From Hyaloscypha bicolor E (Eukaryota > Ascomycota > Leotiomycetes > Helotiales > Hyaloscyphaceae): a DNA stretch of 64,000 nt. Below, piece after piece: positions 11,395 through 27,600 of this stretch. How positions within the stretch are numbered: the stretch's first letter is position 1; the number at the start of each line of letters is the position of its first letter. The stretch is taken from assembly GCF_002865645.1 (NCBI RefSeq), contig NW_020194554.1, positions 930,001 to 994,000 on the forward strand, read 5' to 3'. The notes beneath the pieces were generated by a model. It saw only the letters and a program-made list of their open reading frames with translations, ran no database searches and was not told the origin of the DNA. A program made the position numbers and the translations under genes.

Positions 11395-14300
11395 CTAGAA
11401 ATATTTTAAAAAATACAAAAAATAGTATTTCTTTTTAATTATATATAAATCTTCTAATTCGGCCTAGTACTAGATTTCCCAAATATTCTATATATTTATA
11501 TTACTTTTAAGGTTTTAGTTATATACTAAAGACTATAATCTTTTATATATAACTTTCTCTTTTATAATATTCTTTTATTTTATATATTTATTTCCTGTTT
11601 TATTTATATTTGACTTATTTCTTTATATCTAATTATATAGTATTTATATTAATTAGGTATTTAAGAGTATTTATTAGCTTTAATTTTATTATAGAATTAG
11701 TAGAATTCAATTTTCTTTTAATTTATTTAATTTCTATAATTACTTATTATTTATATATTTAATAAAAGTATATTATATTAATTATTAGATACTTTTCTCG
11801 AATAGTTTCTAATTTAATAAACTATTAATAATAGTTCTATTTCTAGTATTTTATTAATTATAAATTTAACTAAAGTATTTATATTAAAGCCATAAGTTAT
11901 ATTATAAAATTCTAAAGCTAGAATACTATTAGTAATTCTTTTATATTTAATAGAGAACTAGTAAATAATATTAGTATATCTAGTTCTATTTACTAAAACT
12001 AGAATATATCTAATTTAAGAAAAGAGATCTCTATTATTTATAAATAAAGTATTTATAAAAATAATTAAATATAAGAACTTCTTTATTAGCTCTATAAATC
12101 TTAATTTTCTAGTAATATTTTTAATTTATTATTAAATATATTTATTAAATACCTTTATATTAATTTCCGAAAATTTAATAGTTTAAATAGTAATTAATAA
12201 ATTATATAAAGCTTCTAGTTAATAGACTAATATAATATATGCTTTTCTAGTATATTAGATAATATATTAGATTTTAATAAAAAGATCTTAATAAATAGTA
12301 TCTTTATTATTTATAGAAATAATTCAAAGGTTTTTATATTAGTATTTCTATATAAAAGTAATTCTAGTAGTATTTATATAAATAATACTTCTATTAAACT
12401 TGAGATTATAATTAAAAGTAAAGTATTTATATTTCTTAGCTAAGAACTTAGCTTTTTAAAGCTTTAATTATTTTGCTTTTATAAAATTATTAGTTTTAAT
12501 AAATAGAATATTATTAGTTTAAAGGCTAATAATTCCGAAGAATTACTTACTATAAAAGAAATAAGAGTTATAAGTTAACTATTTTATAAAGAGCTTATTA
12601 ATATAATAGATATAGTAAGTTTTAAACTAAAAATTTCCGGCTTTTAATATATTATATAATAGTTTTATAACTTTTAAAACGGAATTATTTTTTAGATTTA
12701 GCTCTTTAATAAGTTTATAAAATGAGTTAATATAAAAATTATAGTTAAATAAGATTATTAATTAGATATAAGCTTGCGAGATATTATATAAATATAACTT
12801 TATAATATCTATTATTATAATAGTAATACTAAGAATAATTCTTTAACTAATATATTAAATAATAAGTAATTATATTAATACTATATATTTCTTACTATTA
12901 TTATAAGCTTAAATAACTAGTCTCGACTTTTTAAACTTTCTTTTTATATTTTTATTCTTAATATTATTAATAAACCAAAAGTTAAAAATATATATCTTTT
13001 TTAATACCTGAAATCTAGAAATAATTTTAAATATATCTTTTTCTAAAAGGCTAGTAATTTTAACTTAATAGAAATTCTTATATAAGTTATTATCTTATAA
13101 AAATACTATAAAATCCGGATTTTTATAAGAGCGTCTTCTATTATACTTTAATAAAATAGCAGGAATAGTAAAAGAAATTATATTTATATTACTTTTAGCC
13201 TTATTATAGAATTCGGAAATAGTTTCAGGTTTGAAACTATAAATAATAACCTTAATATCTCTTATATAAAATAGTTTTATAAAAATTAAACGGAAAATAA
13301 TATTACTATATAATAAAGCTAGTATATAGTTCTTTTTATTAATAGCTACTAGCTTATATAGCCTATTCTAATTATTAGATTAATTAGTATTTTCTTTATA
13401 TTATATAAGAATATTCGAATTTAAGAAAAGTTTATAAATATTAGTAATACTAGAACTATTTCGGATATTTAGAGTATTTATAATTTAATATTTAGTTTAA
13501 AGCTTTTGAATTTCTATTATTACTTTTTTAAATATTACTAATTACTATATTATAATTAATAATAAGGTATTATATTTAGTTATTTAAGATAAAGTATTAT
13601 AAATTAAGAAAGTTAAAATAATATTATTAGATTTAGTAGAATTATTAATAGCTTTAAAAGCTATTTAGAATATAATATTTTTATTAATTCTATTAATTTT
13701 GGCTATAATAATAAAATAAATATATTAAATTAAACTATTATAGTATTCTATAATTCTAATAGAATTATAAGCTTTTATAAAAATAAAAATAATTTTAGTT
13801 CTTATAGTATTTATAAGCTAAATAAACTTTTTATTAGTAAACTACTTTCTAGTATTTATTATAATTTAATTAAAAGAATCTAAATAAATATTAATCTAAT
13901 ATTATTTTAAAATATCTCAAATATATAATATATTAATATTTTAAAGCTATTAGCCGGTTTAATATCGAGTACATTTATTAATAATATAAAGTATAGGCTT
14001 ACTAAAAATATAGAAAATATTAATAATAATAAAATAATTAAAGCTAATATTATTTCTTAGATTAAACTTGAATTATTTTAATAATTATCTAAATTTCTAG
14101 TATTATTTATAGTATTTTATAAGGTATTTAAAGGCTTTTATATTAATATTATAGCCTGCTTATTCTAATATATTTTAGAGCTTACTAATAAATAAATTAC
14201 TAAAATAATAATATAAATATTATAATTCGATTTCTATAAAAAAGCAGGAATTATAAATAAAGAATTCAAAAATAAAGCTTTATAATATAGTATTTTAAAA

Positions 14301-17053
14301 TAAAATAAAATATCTAAAACATTATATTATAGATATAAAATATCTAATAGAAATAATAAAATAATTAATAAAATTATTAAAATAGACTTCTAGCTTATTT
14401 ATATTAGTTAAACTAAATAGAAATAAAGTTTTTATAAATATAATATAGAATTATACTTAGCTAATTAGTATTTTTACTATTATAAATCCGATATTAAACT
14501 AGATATTAACTTAATCTTTAGTAGTTTTATTAAATTAAATACTATTATTAATATATTATAAAGCTTGGAATTAGTTAGAAATAGTAATTAAGAATCTAAA
14601 AACTCTAATATTAATTATAATTTCATAAAAATAGTAAATATTATATTTTAATATATTATTAATTATAAATATCTAAATATTTTTTATTTATTTAATAAGC
14701 TCTAAGATATAATTTTCGCCTATTATCTAATATATAAAAGAAAGGGAAATAAGGTTATTTATAAGAGTATTAGTTATAGAAATAGTAAAAGCAGAAGTAA
14801 TAAAAGTAGCTAAAAAGCTTTTAATAAAAATAAAATAGAAATCTAAATAATATTTCTTTCTTTTATTTATTTCTACTAGTAAAGCTTTAAAAGTATTATA
14901 TACTAATTTATTTTTATTCTTTTTATTCTTTTTCTTTCTTTAAATTTAGTAATATATTATATATAAATATTATTAAAATATTTATTAAAATTATAAGTAT
15001 TTCGAAATCTAAATTAATAAATGTTTTTATTCTTAAATTAAGTCTTTTTAGTCTTTTATTTCTCTAATATATATTTCTATAAATAGTATTCGGGTCTTTT
15101 ATATATAAAATATAACTTCGAAATATAATTATTATAGGTTCTAAAATTATAGCTGAATTTATATTAATAATTTCAGAATAAATAATAGCTTAAAGAATTT
15201 TGAGAATAATATTATTAATTAATAAAATAGATTTCGGTATTAATTTATTACTTCTTTTTATAAGTAGTAATAAACGATTAAAGCTTATTAATAAGCTAGT
15301 CGAGTTTATTAGAAGAGTTTAAAACTATATATTAGTATATTAATAAGTTTTAATAAAAAATAATAATCTTATTATATAAGAATTTAATATTTTATAAAGC
15401 AGAAATAAGGCTATATTATAATTTATATAAGTTATTAATTAGTATTTAGATAAGCTTAAATATTTTTTTTATTTTTAGAATTCTTTACTATTATAATTAC
15501 TAAAATAATAGTATTTTATTTATTTAAATTTTAATAATAGAAACCGAAATATTTAAAAAAGCTATAAATATTTATATAAGCCTTTATATATATATAATTC
15601 GAGAGCTAATTATTATAAAAGTAGTCTTATACTAGTTCTTTTAATATAATAGAAAAAGCTCTTATTAGTATTTCTTTTAGAAGCTCTATATATTAGTAAA
15701 TATTAAGAAAAATAGTAAATTTATAATTAAAACTATTATTAGTTTTATTATATTTCTGTATTTTAAAATATATTTTTATTATTTCTCTAATAAGCTTTCT
15801 AGTAATAATAGTAAATATTAATTAATAAAAGTTCGGGTTTAGTAATAATATTAATAGTAATAAAAATAGAAATAGTAAATAGCCTTAATTTAGAAGAAAT
15901 AAATAAATAGCTTAATTTCTTAACTAAAAGTATCTGGTTTTCTTATATCTAATTCTATCTAGAATAAAATAAACTAATATAATAGGCCCCTAAAGAAAAT
16001 CTATTCTAATTAGACTATTATTAATAATATTAGCTTTATTCTATATTTTTTTAATTTTCTTTTAAATAAAATTAATAAAGAATTATATAATAGTAAGATT
16101 TTTATAATTCTATTTAATATAAATATTATTATATTAAAGTTAGACTCGAAGATTTTATATAAGTATATAGTTAATTAGATTATATATTATAGTATTAAAG
16201 TTTTTAAAGTTATTCTAAAATAGATCTTATAGATTATTATTACTTTTCTTATATAAGATATACTAATATATTTTAGTAATTAGATATTTCTAAAGATTAG
16301 CCTTTATTATAATTACTAGATTAATACTATTTTCCTATTTCTTAATTAGCTTCTTTTTCTTATTAGTATTTATATTAAACCGAATTCAGGTTCTTAGTAT
16401 ATATAATTTATAATAAAGGAAGTTCGAAAGTAAAATAATTTATAATAGATTTATAGAATGAATTTAATAGTAAAGGTATTTAGATATTTAGATACCTGGT
16501 TTAGCTACTAGATTTAGATATCTAATTAAAATACTAGATATCTAGTTCAATATTTAGTTAAGATATTAGATACCTAGATATCTAGAAATATTATAAATAT
16601 TAAAGTAAATATTTTATTCTTAAATATTTTATTTATAATAAAAAATTTAGAAAGTAAAATATTATAATTCCGAGAGAGTCTAAAGCTTAAAGAACTCGAT
16701 TTAATAGCAAAATTAAAGTAGTAGTTAAAGAGCTTTAAGAATATATACGAGATATATATTCCGGAAAGAAGTTTTATAAATACAAGTATTATATAAGTAA
16801 TAAAAATAGTTTCTAAAAAAGTAGTTTTAGGACTAAAAGAAATTAGTTTTAAAAAAATAATAGAAATTAAATAAATAGATAATTAAATAGCTAATTACTT
16901 ATTAATTAGTAAAGGCTAGTATTTTCTTTATAAATTATTAAATACTTTTATAAAATTAATAAATAGTTTCTTTTTTTAATATAAAATAAACTAGATTTAT
17001 TTTAGGCTACTAAATACTTTTAAAATTAATCTAAAATCTTTTCTAATCTATAA

Positions 17054-17356
17054 TATAATATAGTAGGCTATGCTTTCTAAAAATTATATTATTTTAGTAG
17101 TTTTAAGATTTTAGTTATATAATAAAAGCTATAGTCTTTTATATATAACTTATAGAAATTATATAAGAAAGCTAGTTTTTCTATAATTCTAAAGAATAAT
17201 TCCTTATAAGTATTTAATTAATTAAGCTTTTATATATTATATACTATTTATACTTTACTATTTATACTTTAAATTTATTATTTTATTATTAAGTTATATT
17301 TTATATTCTAGTATACTTTATATAGGTTTTTATCTTATTATAGTTTCTCTTTTATA
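17054..17356 (+). repeat. 5-prime LTR of element B
   Basis: 303 bp, same length as 29483-29785 and aligning along its full length, with differences mostly transitions. Confidence 0.82.
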
Positions 17357-18299
17357 TATTTTATAATAAGTAATATAAGAAGAATAGAAACTTTATAGTT
17401 AAGGTAATACTTTTATAAAGTTCTGAGAAATATCTATAAGGCAAATTATTAGCTTAATAAATTAAAAGAAAAAAAGAACTATTATAATACCTTAAGCCTA
17501 AAGCCAAAATATTAAAAATATATAAGTATTAATCTTAGTATCTTATATTAATTTCTAATATATCTAGTAACTTGAATATAGGTTAATTATAAGATATAAT
17601 TACTAGTATAATATATAGAAATAATAGAAATAGAGGCTAATTATAAAAGAAAAAGAAATAGAGGAAATAGAATAAGAAATATTATACTAAAATAATATAA
17701 GTTAGACCTTAGTTAGAAATAGACTTTAGTATTTGGAAATAAAGCTATATTATTAATTTATATATTATTTTTAGTTATAATAAAAACCGGAATAGAGGTA
17801 GTATTAGTTTTAGTAAAAAAGCTTATTTCTAAGTCCGGAAAAGATACCTAAAAGAGAAAATACTCTTAATTTTAAATAAAATAGTAAATAAAAATTAGAA
17901 ATAAAAATTAAAAAGAAATTAGAAATAAGAAATTATATAAATAATCTAGAAAAGCTTCTAGAGAAAGAAAAGAATACTAAATAGAAAAAAAGAAAAGAAT
18001 TCAGAAAAGTCAGAAAAATTAGTAAAATTAAGAGAAAATATTATAGATATTAAACTAATAAAATAGAAAAGAAAATAGAAATAATAGAAATAAGACTAGA
18101 AAAGCTACTACTTTATTATTACTAATATTAAAACTCAAACCTTAATTATATTTATTATTATTAACCGGTTTTTCTCTAATTCCGGTTCCTAAACTAAAAG
18201 ATATATTTAAATAAGAAATTAGTTCTTTAGAAACCTTATTAGTAGAAGTCTCAGATATAGAAACTCTATAATTAATTATAGAAGAAATTATTAAGATTA

Positions 18300-21200
18300 A
18301 TATAGCTAAGAATAAGTATATACTAGTACCGGATTTAAACCTATTACTTATAGAAGCTTCTAAAATATTATAGTTTTAGGAAAGTAATATTTCTATATTC
18401 TTGAAATAATATACGGATATATATAAGAACTATTATATTTCTAATAATACTAAGAGAAAAAGAATTATTTATTATATTTCTTCTATTTATAAGAATTAGA
18501 TTAAGGCTATACTAAAGTATTATACTAATAATTTAGGAAATTACTAGGAAATCAAGTTTTTTAAGGCCTTACTAAAGAAATTCCGAGAATATAACTAGGA
18601 AATATTTCAAATTAGCTATAACTTTCTTAATTAGATTATTATATAAGCCTAAAATAAAGGGATTTCTTCTAAGTCTTATATTAATATATTTAATAAAATA
18701 TTAAAAAAATTACTAAAAAAAAAAGAAATAAATGAAATTATTTAATACTAAGAATTTATAAAAGAGTTATTTATTCTAATAAGAAATTATATTCTTAAAA
18801 ATATAAACTTTAAGCTTATAGACATTTCTATCTATAAATATAATAAGATATATAAGAAAATAGTAATATTCTATTAGTATAAAGAGAAAAAATACTATTT
18901 TAATATTACTAATAATTCAAATATATCCAGGTTTAGATAAGAATACTTGAATATAATAGTTTATAATATAGTTTTTAAACTAAAAGATAATTATTTTTTA
19001 CTAGTTCCTTCTATTATATTTTCTAAAGCTATTATAAATATAAGTAAATAGAGAATCTAGCTTATAGCTAATTATACGAAACCTATTAAAAGTAATAAAT
19101 CCAAGAGAAATAATATTAACTAGCTAGTAAAAAGTCTAGAAAAACTATTTATTATTATTATAACTTAAAAAAACCTATAGAAATAACTTAATATAGCTAC
19201 TATTATAATTCGGAAAGATATTTATAGCCTATTTATATAATCTAGCTAACTATAATAAATATAATAGTATTAATAACTTAGTAAATATAATTCGGGTTTT
19301 TAGAAAAGATATATTAGAAGTTATAGTAAAGGTTATAAGAAATACTATAATAGTTATAATAATTAAGCTAGAATAAATAAAGAATCTAAATAACTATATT
19401 CTAGAAGAAATTAGTTTTAAGTATAATTAGAAAATACTATTTAAGTTAATATAGCCTATAATATAGATCCAGAACTAAAAGAACGAATTTACTATAAATA
19501 CTATAATAGAAATAAGAATAATAATATTAACCTAAAATATATTTATATTTCTTAATTCTATTATCTATTAATAGAGAAACTTATAAATTATAAATATACT
19601 TACTAATTTAATAGAAAATAATATAAAGAGCTATTTAAGTCTAAATAAGAAAGTATTTCCTTTTTTCTTATTAGTAAGTATTAATAGTTTAACTAAATCA
19701 TTTTTTAAATCCGAAAAGGAAAATTTAATTATAACTTAAATATTTGACCTAAAAATATCTAGAGATTAATAAAAGATATCTAGTTTATTAGATAAGAAAG
19801 AGAAAAGAGAACTAGCTAACCGGGATTTATATATAGAAGCAAATAAGTTATATCTAGAGAATCTAAATAGCTATTTTGCTTTAGAGAAAATTATATTAGA
19901 ATTACTAATACTTTAGGTTCTGAAATTAATAAATAGTATTAAGACTTGGCTATAAATAGTATTTCTATTAATATTATAATAGGGTTCTTATTAAGGAGAA
20001 AGAGAAAAGAGATAAAAATAGCTAAAGAAGTTTTCCAAAAATAAGCTAGAATAGAAGAAAAGCTATTTTATATAAGAAGCTAAAAGAATATTATTCTAAA
20101 AAATAATAAATAAGGAAATGGCCTAACTAAGAATATAAATATTAATACTTCCGGAAATAAATAAAACAAATTAGGAATCTAGTATATTCTTATTTATAAT
20201 AAGTATAAAACTTTTAAAGTTAATAATATTCTAATAAAACTATTAAAAAAAAGTAACTATTTTATTTCTAAAAATTTAGAAAGAAACGAGAATATTTATT
20301 AATATTTTAAAAATACTAAATCTAATTACTATATTTTAGAACTAATAAATTAAAGATAATACTTCTTATCTTATTATCTTATAAATAGGAAATATTATTA
20401 TATTAAATATAGTTAGATATATTAGGACATTTATAAAGCTAGTAGCTATAGCTTATATAATAAATAGAATATTTAAGGAATTAGAAATACTAATTTAAAT
20501 ATCTAATACTAATAAAATTATTTAATTTAAAAGTAATAGTATTAATATTTAAATATTACTAGTTTATAAATATATTATATGATTTTTATATTTCCGATTT
20601 ATATTTCGAGAATTATAAGAGAATATTAAATATAAAGAAATAATTAATACTAGAGCTAAAATTAATATTCTACTCGAAAAGATCTCTAGAAATATTAGTA
20701 AAATAATATATAATACTATAAATTATTAAATATTTATTATTACTAGAATAGAATTTGGATTTATAAGAATAATAAAGCTTAGAGCTAAGATTATAAACGG
20801 AATAAAATATAAAAATACATTTTTTCTAATTAAAAAAGCTTTAAAAATTCTATTTAATTAACTATTTTTAGTAAAAATAAAAATAAAAATTATATATAGG
20901 AATAATAGTTTATAAAATAGAAGATTTACTAATCCTAAAAATAATTAGAATATTTATACTATTATAATTATTCTATTTTTAAAAAATACTAGAAAATAAA
21001 AGAAAATAATAGTTTAAAAATACTAAATTCCTAAAATTAAGGAATTAAGTAATATAAAACAGGAAACTAAAGATAAAGAAGAAAAATAAAGTCTAGTATT
21101 ATAACTAATAGTAATATTAAGAGAAATAGAAAAATATTAGGATTTCTTATAAATTCTTTTATTTTAGGTTTAGGAATTTAAGAAATTAATAATATTTTTA

Positions 21201-24200
21201 GAGAAACTAAAATAAAAAAGACTCTAATTAGAATATTATTAAGAATAGTTCCGGATTTAATAAAAAAAGAAGTAAAAAGAATATTAAATAAAGATATTTC
21301 TAAAGAAAAAATAAAATAATATTTTCTAATAATAAAGAAATATATTCCCGAAACTAAGAAATATAAAACCCAAAACTAGAAAGAATTCTAGAATATATAA
21401 AAGCTTAAGGAAAGTATATTAAAATACTAGATAAAAAGGTATTCTTTATACCTAAATAAAAAGAAGCTAAATAAAAAAGTTATAAACTCTAGAGATTAGA
21501 TAAAAAAAGTACTAGAGAAAATAGCTATAGATTTAAAAAAAAAAGATAATAATTATAGTCTATTTCTAGTTATAAGAATATATAAAATAAAGAATAAGAA
21601 GATTTAACTAGTAAATACTAATAATAGAATTAAAAAAGGCCCTAGTAGATATTTAAACTAGTTTAAGAGATCTAAAACTAGAGAATACTTATAGAAATAT
21701 ACTAGGAAATATAAGAATTACTTTTTACTAAAAATATTAGCTATTTTAAAAGATTTATAACTTATTCCGGAATGTTTTAAATAACTAGATATTAGTAACT
21801 GGCTCTGGGAAAAGAAACTAGCTATATTTCAAAAATTAATAATTAATTAAGAAAGTATAATTATATTTAATTAGAAAGAAATAGAAAAAGTCTATAAGAA
21901 TATTAGCCTGCCTATTTTAATTAAAACTATTAAATATAAGGCCTAGTAAGAAAATAATTTCTTATATCCTAAAGCTCTAATACTAATAATAATAAAAATA
22001 CTATTAGAATATTTAGATTATAGAATTCTTAAGAAATATAATAAGCCTTACCGGAATTTATAATTCTTGATTATAAAAAAGGTTATTAGAACTTATAGAC
22101 TAATTAATACTATTATAAAAATGAATTTAGTAATTTTATAAAATATTAATCTATTTTCGTTTATTAATAAGATCTCGGAGAAATTTACTAGATATATTTA
22201 TACTTTTCTAATTAATTTCTTTTCCGAATATAATTAACTTATACTAAATACTTATAATAGAGATTTAATTACTTTTATAATACCTCTAGAACTATTAAAA
22301 ATAATTATATTACTTTAGGGAACTACTAATTCCGTTATATAATTTATATGAGTTATTATAATTATTCTAGAAAATCTATTTCCCAAAATTACTATATTAT
22401 TTATTAATAATATTAGAATTAAAGAACCTTATATAGACTATAATAAATAGCTTATTTTACCTAATATTTAGTATTTTATATTCGAATACTTTTAAAACCT
22501 AAATATAATCTTAAATAGAATTAAATAAACTAGAACTAGTATTAAAGAAAAATTATAGTTCTATTATAATAATATAGTTATTATTAGCTTTATTTATAGA
22601 ATACTTAAAAGAAGCCTTTTAAGCTTAGGAATTACTAAAATCTTGAAATAGGAATATTATAATAGTATAACTAAAAATAAGGCATTTATTAAAATTATTA
22701 TTTATTATTATATTTGAATTAAAGGCTTTATAATTATTACTAAACCTATTTACTATTTAATAAGAAAAGATATAATATAGAACTAGAGTAATAAATAAGT
22801 ATTAGCTATATAAATCCTCTAAGAAAAGCTTATTATTATTTTAATATTTTATAAGTTATACTATAATCTATTAAAAGATTAGGAAATAATTATATTAGTA
22901 ATAGATACTAGCCTAAATAAATAAAATAGAATTCTTAGTTAATATAATAATAAAGAAAAAAAGAGAATTATATAATATAAGTCTGAAATCTAGAATAATA
23001 CTAAATAGAAATATAATATTATTAAGAAAAAATACCGAGGGCTAGTAAAATATTTATAGAAAATATAATTCTAGCTATATAAAGTTTATTTTATCTTTAA
23101 ACTAGATATTAATATACTTATTATATAGCTAAGTAAAGCGGCTATAAATCTTTCTGGAACTCTAATTACTTACTAGCTAGTATAGATTTAACTATTTGAT
23201 TTTAAAATTAAGTATATTAAAGAAATCAAATATACTATTACTAATGAATTATTAAGACATTTATAATAAGAAGAATATTAATAAATAGTTAGTAATAAAG
23301 TTTAATACTATTAGAATAGTATTTATTAGACGAAAAGTTTAATTAAAGAAAGTAGTTCCGGTTTAGTTATATAATATTATTTTAAAGAATTAGATTCTTA
23401 TAACTTTTACTAAATATTTAAATAATAATATCTAGTTACTAGAAATTAATAATTAAAGCCTTACTATATTTGGAAGCGAATTAATAGTATTAAAAAATAA
23501 TAATATCCGGAAGTTATATAATAAAAACTATAGCCTTTTATATACAATCTCTAATAAAATAATAAATAATAATACTAACTCCTATATTTTATTTAATAAC
23601 TTAACTATTTTACTAGATTTCTTAGATAATAGCTATTTCAAATAATATTAGAATATTATATAATATCTTATAATATTCTCTAGACTAGAAGAAATATCTA
23701 GAGCCAAGTTTTAAAAGTTAAATAAAGAAGCTTTAAATTATAATATAAGAGATTAATTACTATAGAAAGTTATATTTAAAATATATTTACCTCGATTTAT
23801 TATTAATAATTAAGAATAAAGAAAGATTATTATTAAAGAACTATATAATAAGATTAGATATATTAGAAGAAAGAGTACTTTTTACTTAGTAGCTAGCTAT
23901 TATTACTAGAAAGATTATTATAACTATATATAAAAGTATATTAGTACTTATAAAGTCTATTAGTATAAGAGTAAAAAAAGATAAAAAGAAGTTTTATATT
24001 TAATAAAAGCTATACCTCTTTTCTATTACCTTAGGATTAATATAATTAAATTACTAGATTATAAAGAATATAACTTATTAGTTATAGCTAGAAATAATTT
24101 CTTAGAATAGATTAAAGCTAGACTTTTAAAGAACCTAATTAGTAAAAAGATTATTAAGTTTATTTGGGAAGAAATTATTTATAAATATAGTTTATTTAGA

Positions 24201-24400
24201 TAGCTTAAAGTAAATAGTAAATCGGAATTTAAAGAAATAGTAATTCAGAAACTTAATAAGCTAGGAATTAATAGAATTATTATTTCGGCCTATAATTCTA
24301 AAAGAAATAATATAATTAAAAGAGGATATTAATTAATTATTCAAGTATTTATTATATTTATAATAGATAGAAAGAAACCTTAAATAGATTTACTATTATA
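18300..24400 (+). pseudogene. Gypsy gag-pol relic of element B
   Basis: Heavily mutated plus-strand pol. Around 22100-22560 the frame still spells a gypsy reverse transcriptase: RTYRLINTI, then NRDLI.FI.PLELL, then GTTNSVI.FI, with the catalytic Asp pair decayed to INNI. Around 24050-24350 it spells an integrase core: ARNNF.E.IKAR, then LKVNSKSEFKE, then ISAYNSKRNN. Numerous TAG and TAA codons interrupt it. The gag portion upstream (18300-20300) is placed by order only. Confidence 0.7.
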
Positions 24401-24699
24401 TATTTTATTTATTAATTAAATTATTATATATAAACCGACTAGATTTACTTTTTTTTTTTATAGTTTATAATAGAGAAGCTATATTATTTATAGAAATATA
24501 CTTTCTAATCTAGAGAATATTTAAATAAAATAAAGTCTATAATAAAGAAATACTTCTGGAAATATATATAAAGCAAATATAAATAAAAGATAAAGATATT
24601 AAAGAAGCTAGAATAAAGAAAAATAAAAGATACTAAAAGAGAAAGAAGTAATTTAATACTATTTATTAGATTTATTTAAAGCCTATTTCTAAAAAAAAA

Positions 24700-27600
24700 T
24701 CTAGTTTTTATATATAATATTAAATTAATAAATTAAGATAAGTTAAGAAATATAAAGCTATTATACTACTAGCTTGGCCTATATAAAGCAAGATATATAA
24801 ATTAACTAAAAGAATACTATATATTAAAAGAGCTTAATAGTACTATATTTCAAAAAATATATACCGGGAATTAATTTAAGTAATTTATTAAAAGAAATAA
24901 ATTCTAGTATTTTTTTAAAAACAAAATTAATAATAAATATTTTAAAATAAATATAGAACTAGAAAAGAAAATAATTATAGAATACTATAAATAAAATAGT
25001 ATTTAAAAAATCAAGAAAGCTACTAGTATTATTATATATATTCTAGAATTACCGGAATTAGAAAAAATAAAATATATTTCTTCTATAGAAAACTAGAAAA
25101 AAGTATCTAATAAAGAGAACTTTTTTTAACCTAAAATAAACCCTTTTATTTTTAATTCTTTATATATCTTTTATTTTCTTTTTCTAATTATTATTTATAA
25201 TCTTTAAAGAATATTATTATTAGATTATTATTCTGAAAATCAGATAAGCTTTATTATTACTTATTTCTTATTATTATCTAATTATTATTACTAGATAGTA
25301 TTCTTAATATAAGATTTTATTACTAGATCTTAGGAATTAAATATAAAATATCTCTTTTAGTATAAAAATAAATAAGGAATTAAAAAGTTATTTTATAAAT
25401 TCTTAATCCCGAATTATAATACTTTCTAGAAAGTTCTTATAATATAAATAGTAATTATATATAAAGAAGAAAAGAGAAAAAAGAAAGAAAAGAAGCCTTT
25501 TATATATTTTTTTTACTAAACTAGAAATCTTTTAGAAGCTTTATTTGCCTTTTTAACTAGCTATTTTCGCGGCTTATATTAGTCTAAAGCTTAACTATAA
25601 TACTTATAAATCTTAATTTTAACTTAAATTACTATTATAAGTTTACTTATAATATTTAAATAAACTTCCTAATTAGAAGTTATATATAAACGAAATAGCT
25701 AAACTAGAAGCCCTATAAGAGAAAAGAGAAACCTTATTAAATCTAATAATTATTTCCGAAAATACTTAATAATATATAATTCTGGGAATTTCTTAGATAT
25801 TAGATAAACTAGATTTATTTATTTAAAGCCTATCTTATATTAGAAAATCTATTTTTTTTTTAATATAACTATAGCTATTTTTAAAACTTATATTAAAGCT
25901 TAGTTAGTATATTATATATTTCTATTTTTATATAAAAAGAACTTCTCTTATATAGAACTTATTCTCTAATTAAAATACTATTTCATTACCGGAAATTAAA
26001 TTTTTTTTTAAAAAAAAGCTAGTATAATTCACTAATTCTTATTATTAATTTATTTTATATTATTAAATATTATCTAAATAATTAAGAAAATACCTTTAAT
26101 ATTATATTTTTAATACTAATTTAGAATATCTAATCTTTTTATATTCTATATTAATTTTAATATTAATTATTCTAAACTTAATAATAATATTATAAACTTT
26201 ATTTATATTATTCTTTAAATTAATAGAAATGTTTTTAAATAAATAAGAAATTAGAATATACTTATATTATAAAATTTTCGTTATTTCTTTCTATATTTTA
26301 ATACTTTAGATATTATTACTATATCTATATTTCTATTATATTATCTTTTTATTTCCTTATTATTATTATTTAGTTTAACTTGCCTTAATTATTTCCTAGA
26401 TTATATTTTTTTTAGATATATATATTTATATTCTTTTCTATAATAAAAGCCTAATTTTATTTTTTATTTTTTATAATTATTTCTAATTTATAATTATATT
26501 ATCTTAAATATATCTAATTATTATACTTATTTTCCCTATTATATATATTATTATTTCAGCTTTATTTTCTTATTATAAAGAAAGAAAAACTCGAAGATAT
26601 ATAATATCTTTATATAATTCAAGTTTATTCTAATTTATTCTTTATTTTAGAAAGTATTTAAAAGAAATTCTTATAATCTCGAGAACTTTTAATTTTATAA
26701 TTTATAACTATTATACTAATAATATCTTTATAATTCTTTAAGAATAATAAAATAGTTAAAGAATAGATTCCTTAAGCTAGTAAAGTATAATAGCTAGTTC
26801 TTATAAGCTATAGTATTATTAAAAGCCTATAGATTAATAGTATTAAAGTTTAAAATATTAAAGAAGCTTAGGTAATTATAGAAAACCTATTAATATTAGA
26901 AAAAATAGCTATAATTACCGAATTTAATACAAATATTCTAGATAAGCTAAATAGTATATATAATAAGTTCTTAAAATAGAAAACCTTTATTAGAAATAGA
27001 ACTAGACTAGAATTAACTAAGGAAAAGCTAAAGAATTACTAAGCTAATAATAAGAAATTCGAGAATATTATTAAAGGCATTTCTAAAGGCAGATAAGAAA
27101 AGCTTAATAAGATTAAGACTATAATAAATAGTCTAAAAACTAAGAGTTAGAATGAAATTATATTATATAATAAAGCCTTTAGCTAATATATTAATAATAT
27201 CTATAATAACCTTAATAAAAACGTCTATAAGAAATCATATTTCCTTTTTAAGATAAAAGCTTTAGTATATAAAGCTATTTAGTTAATTAATAAAGCTACT
27301 TTAAAATATATTAAAAATAAGAAATATTAAAATACTAGTACTTTTATTAAATTAGATATTACTAAGATATTTAAGTATACTAAAGCTATTTTAAAACCTA
27401 AAGAATTAGTTTTTAAACTATTATTAGCTAATAATCTTAAAGCTAAATAATATATTTTTAATACTTCCGGAATTCTAATTAAGAAAGTTTATAATAATAA
27501 GCCTAAAAAATGGGCCCTTATTATAATTTTAGTTTTAACTTAATTAGATTCAGCTAATAAGAATAGAGCTAATTTAATATAGCCTAGTAATAAATCTACT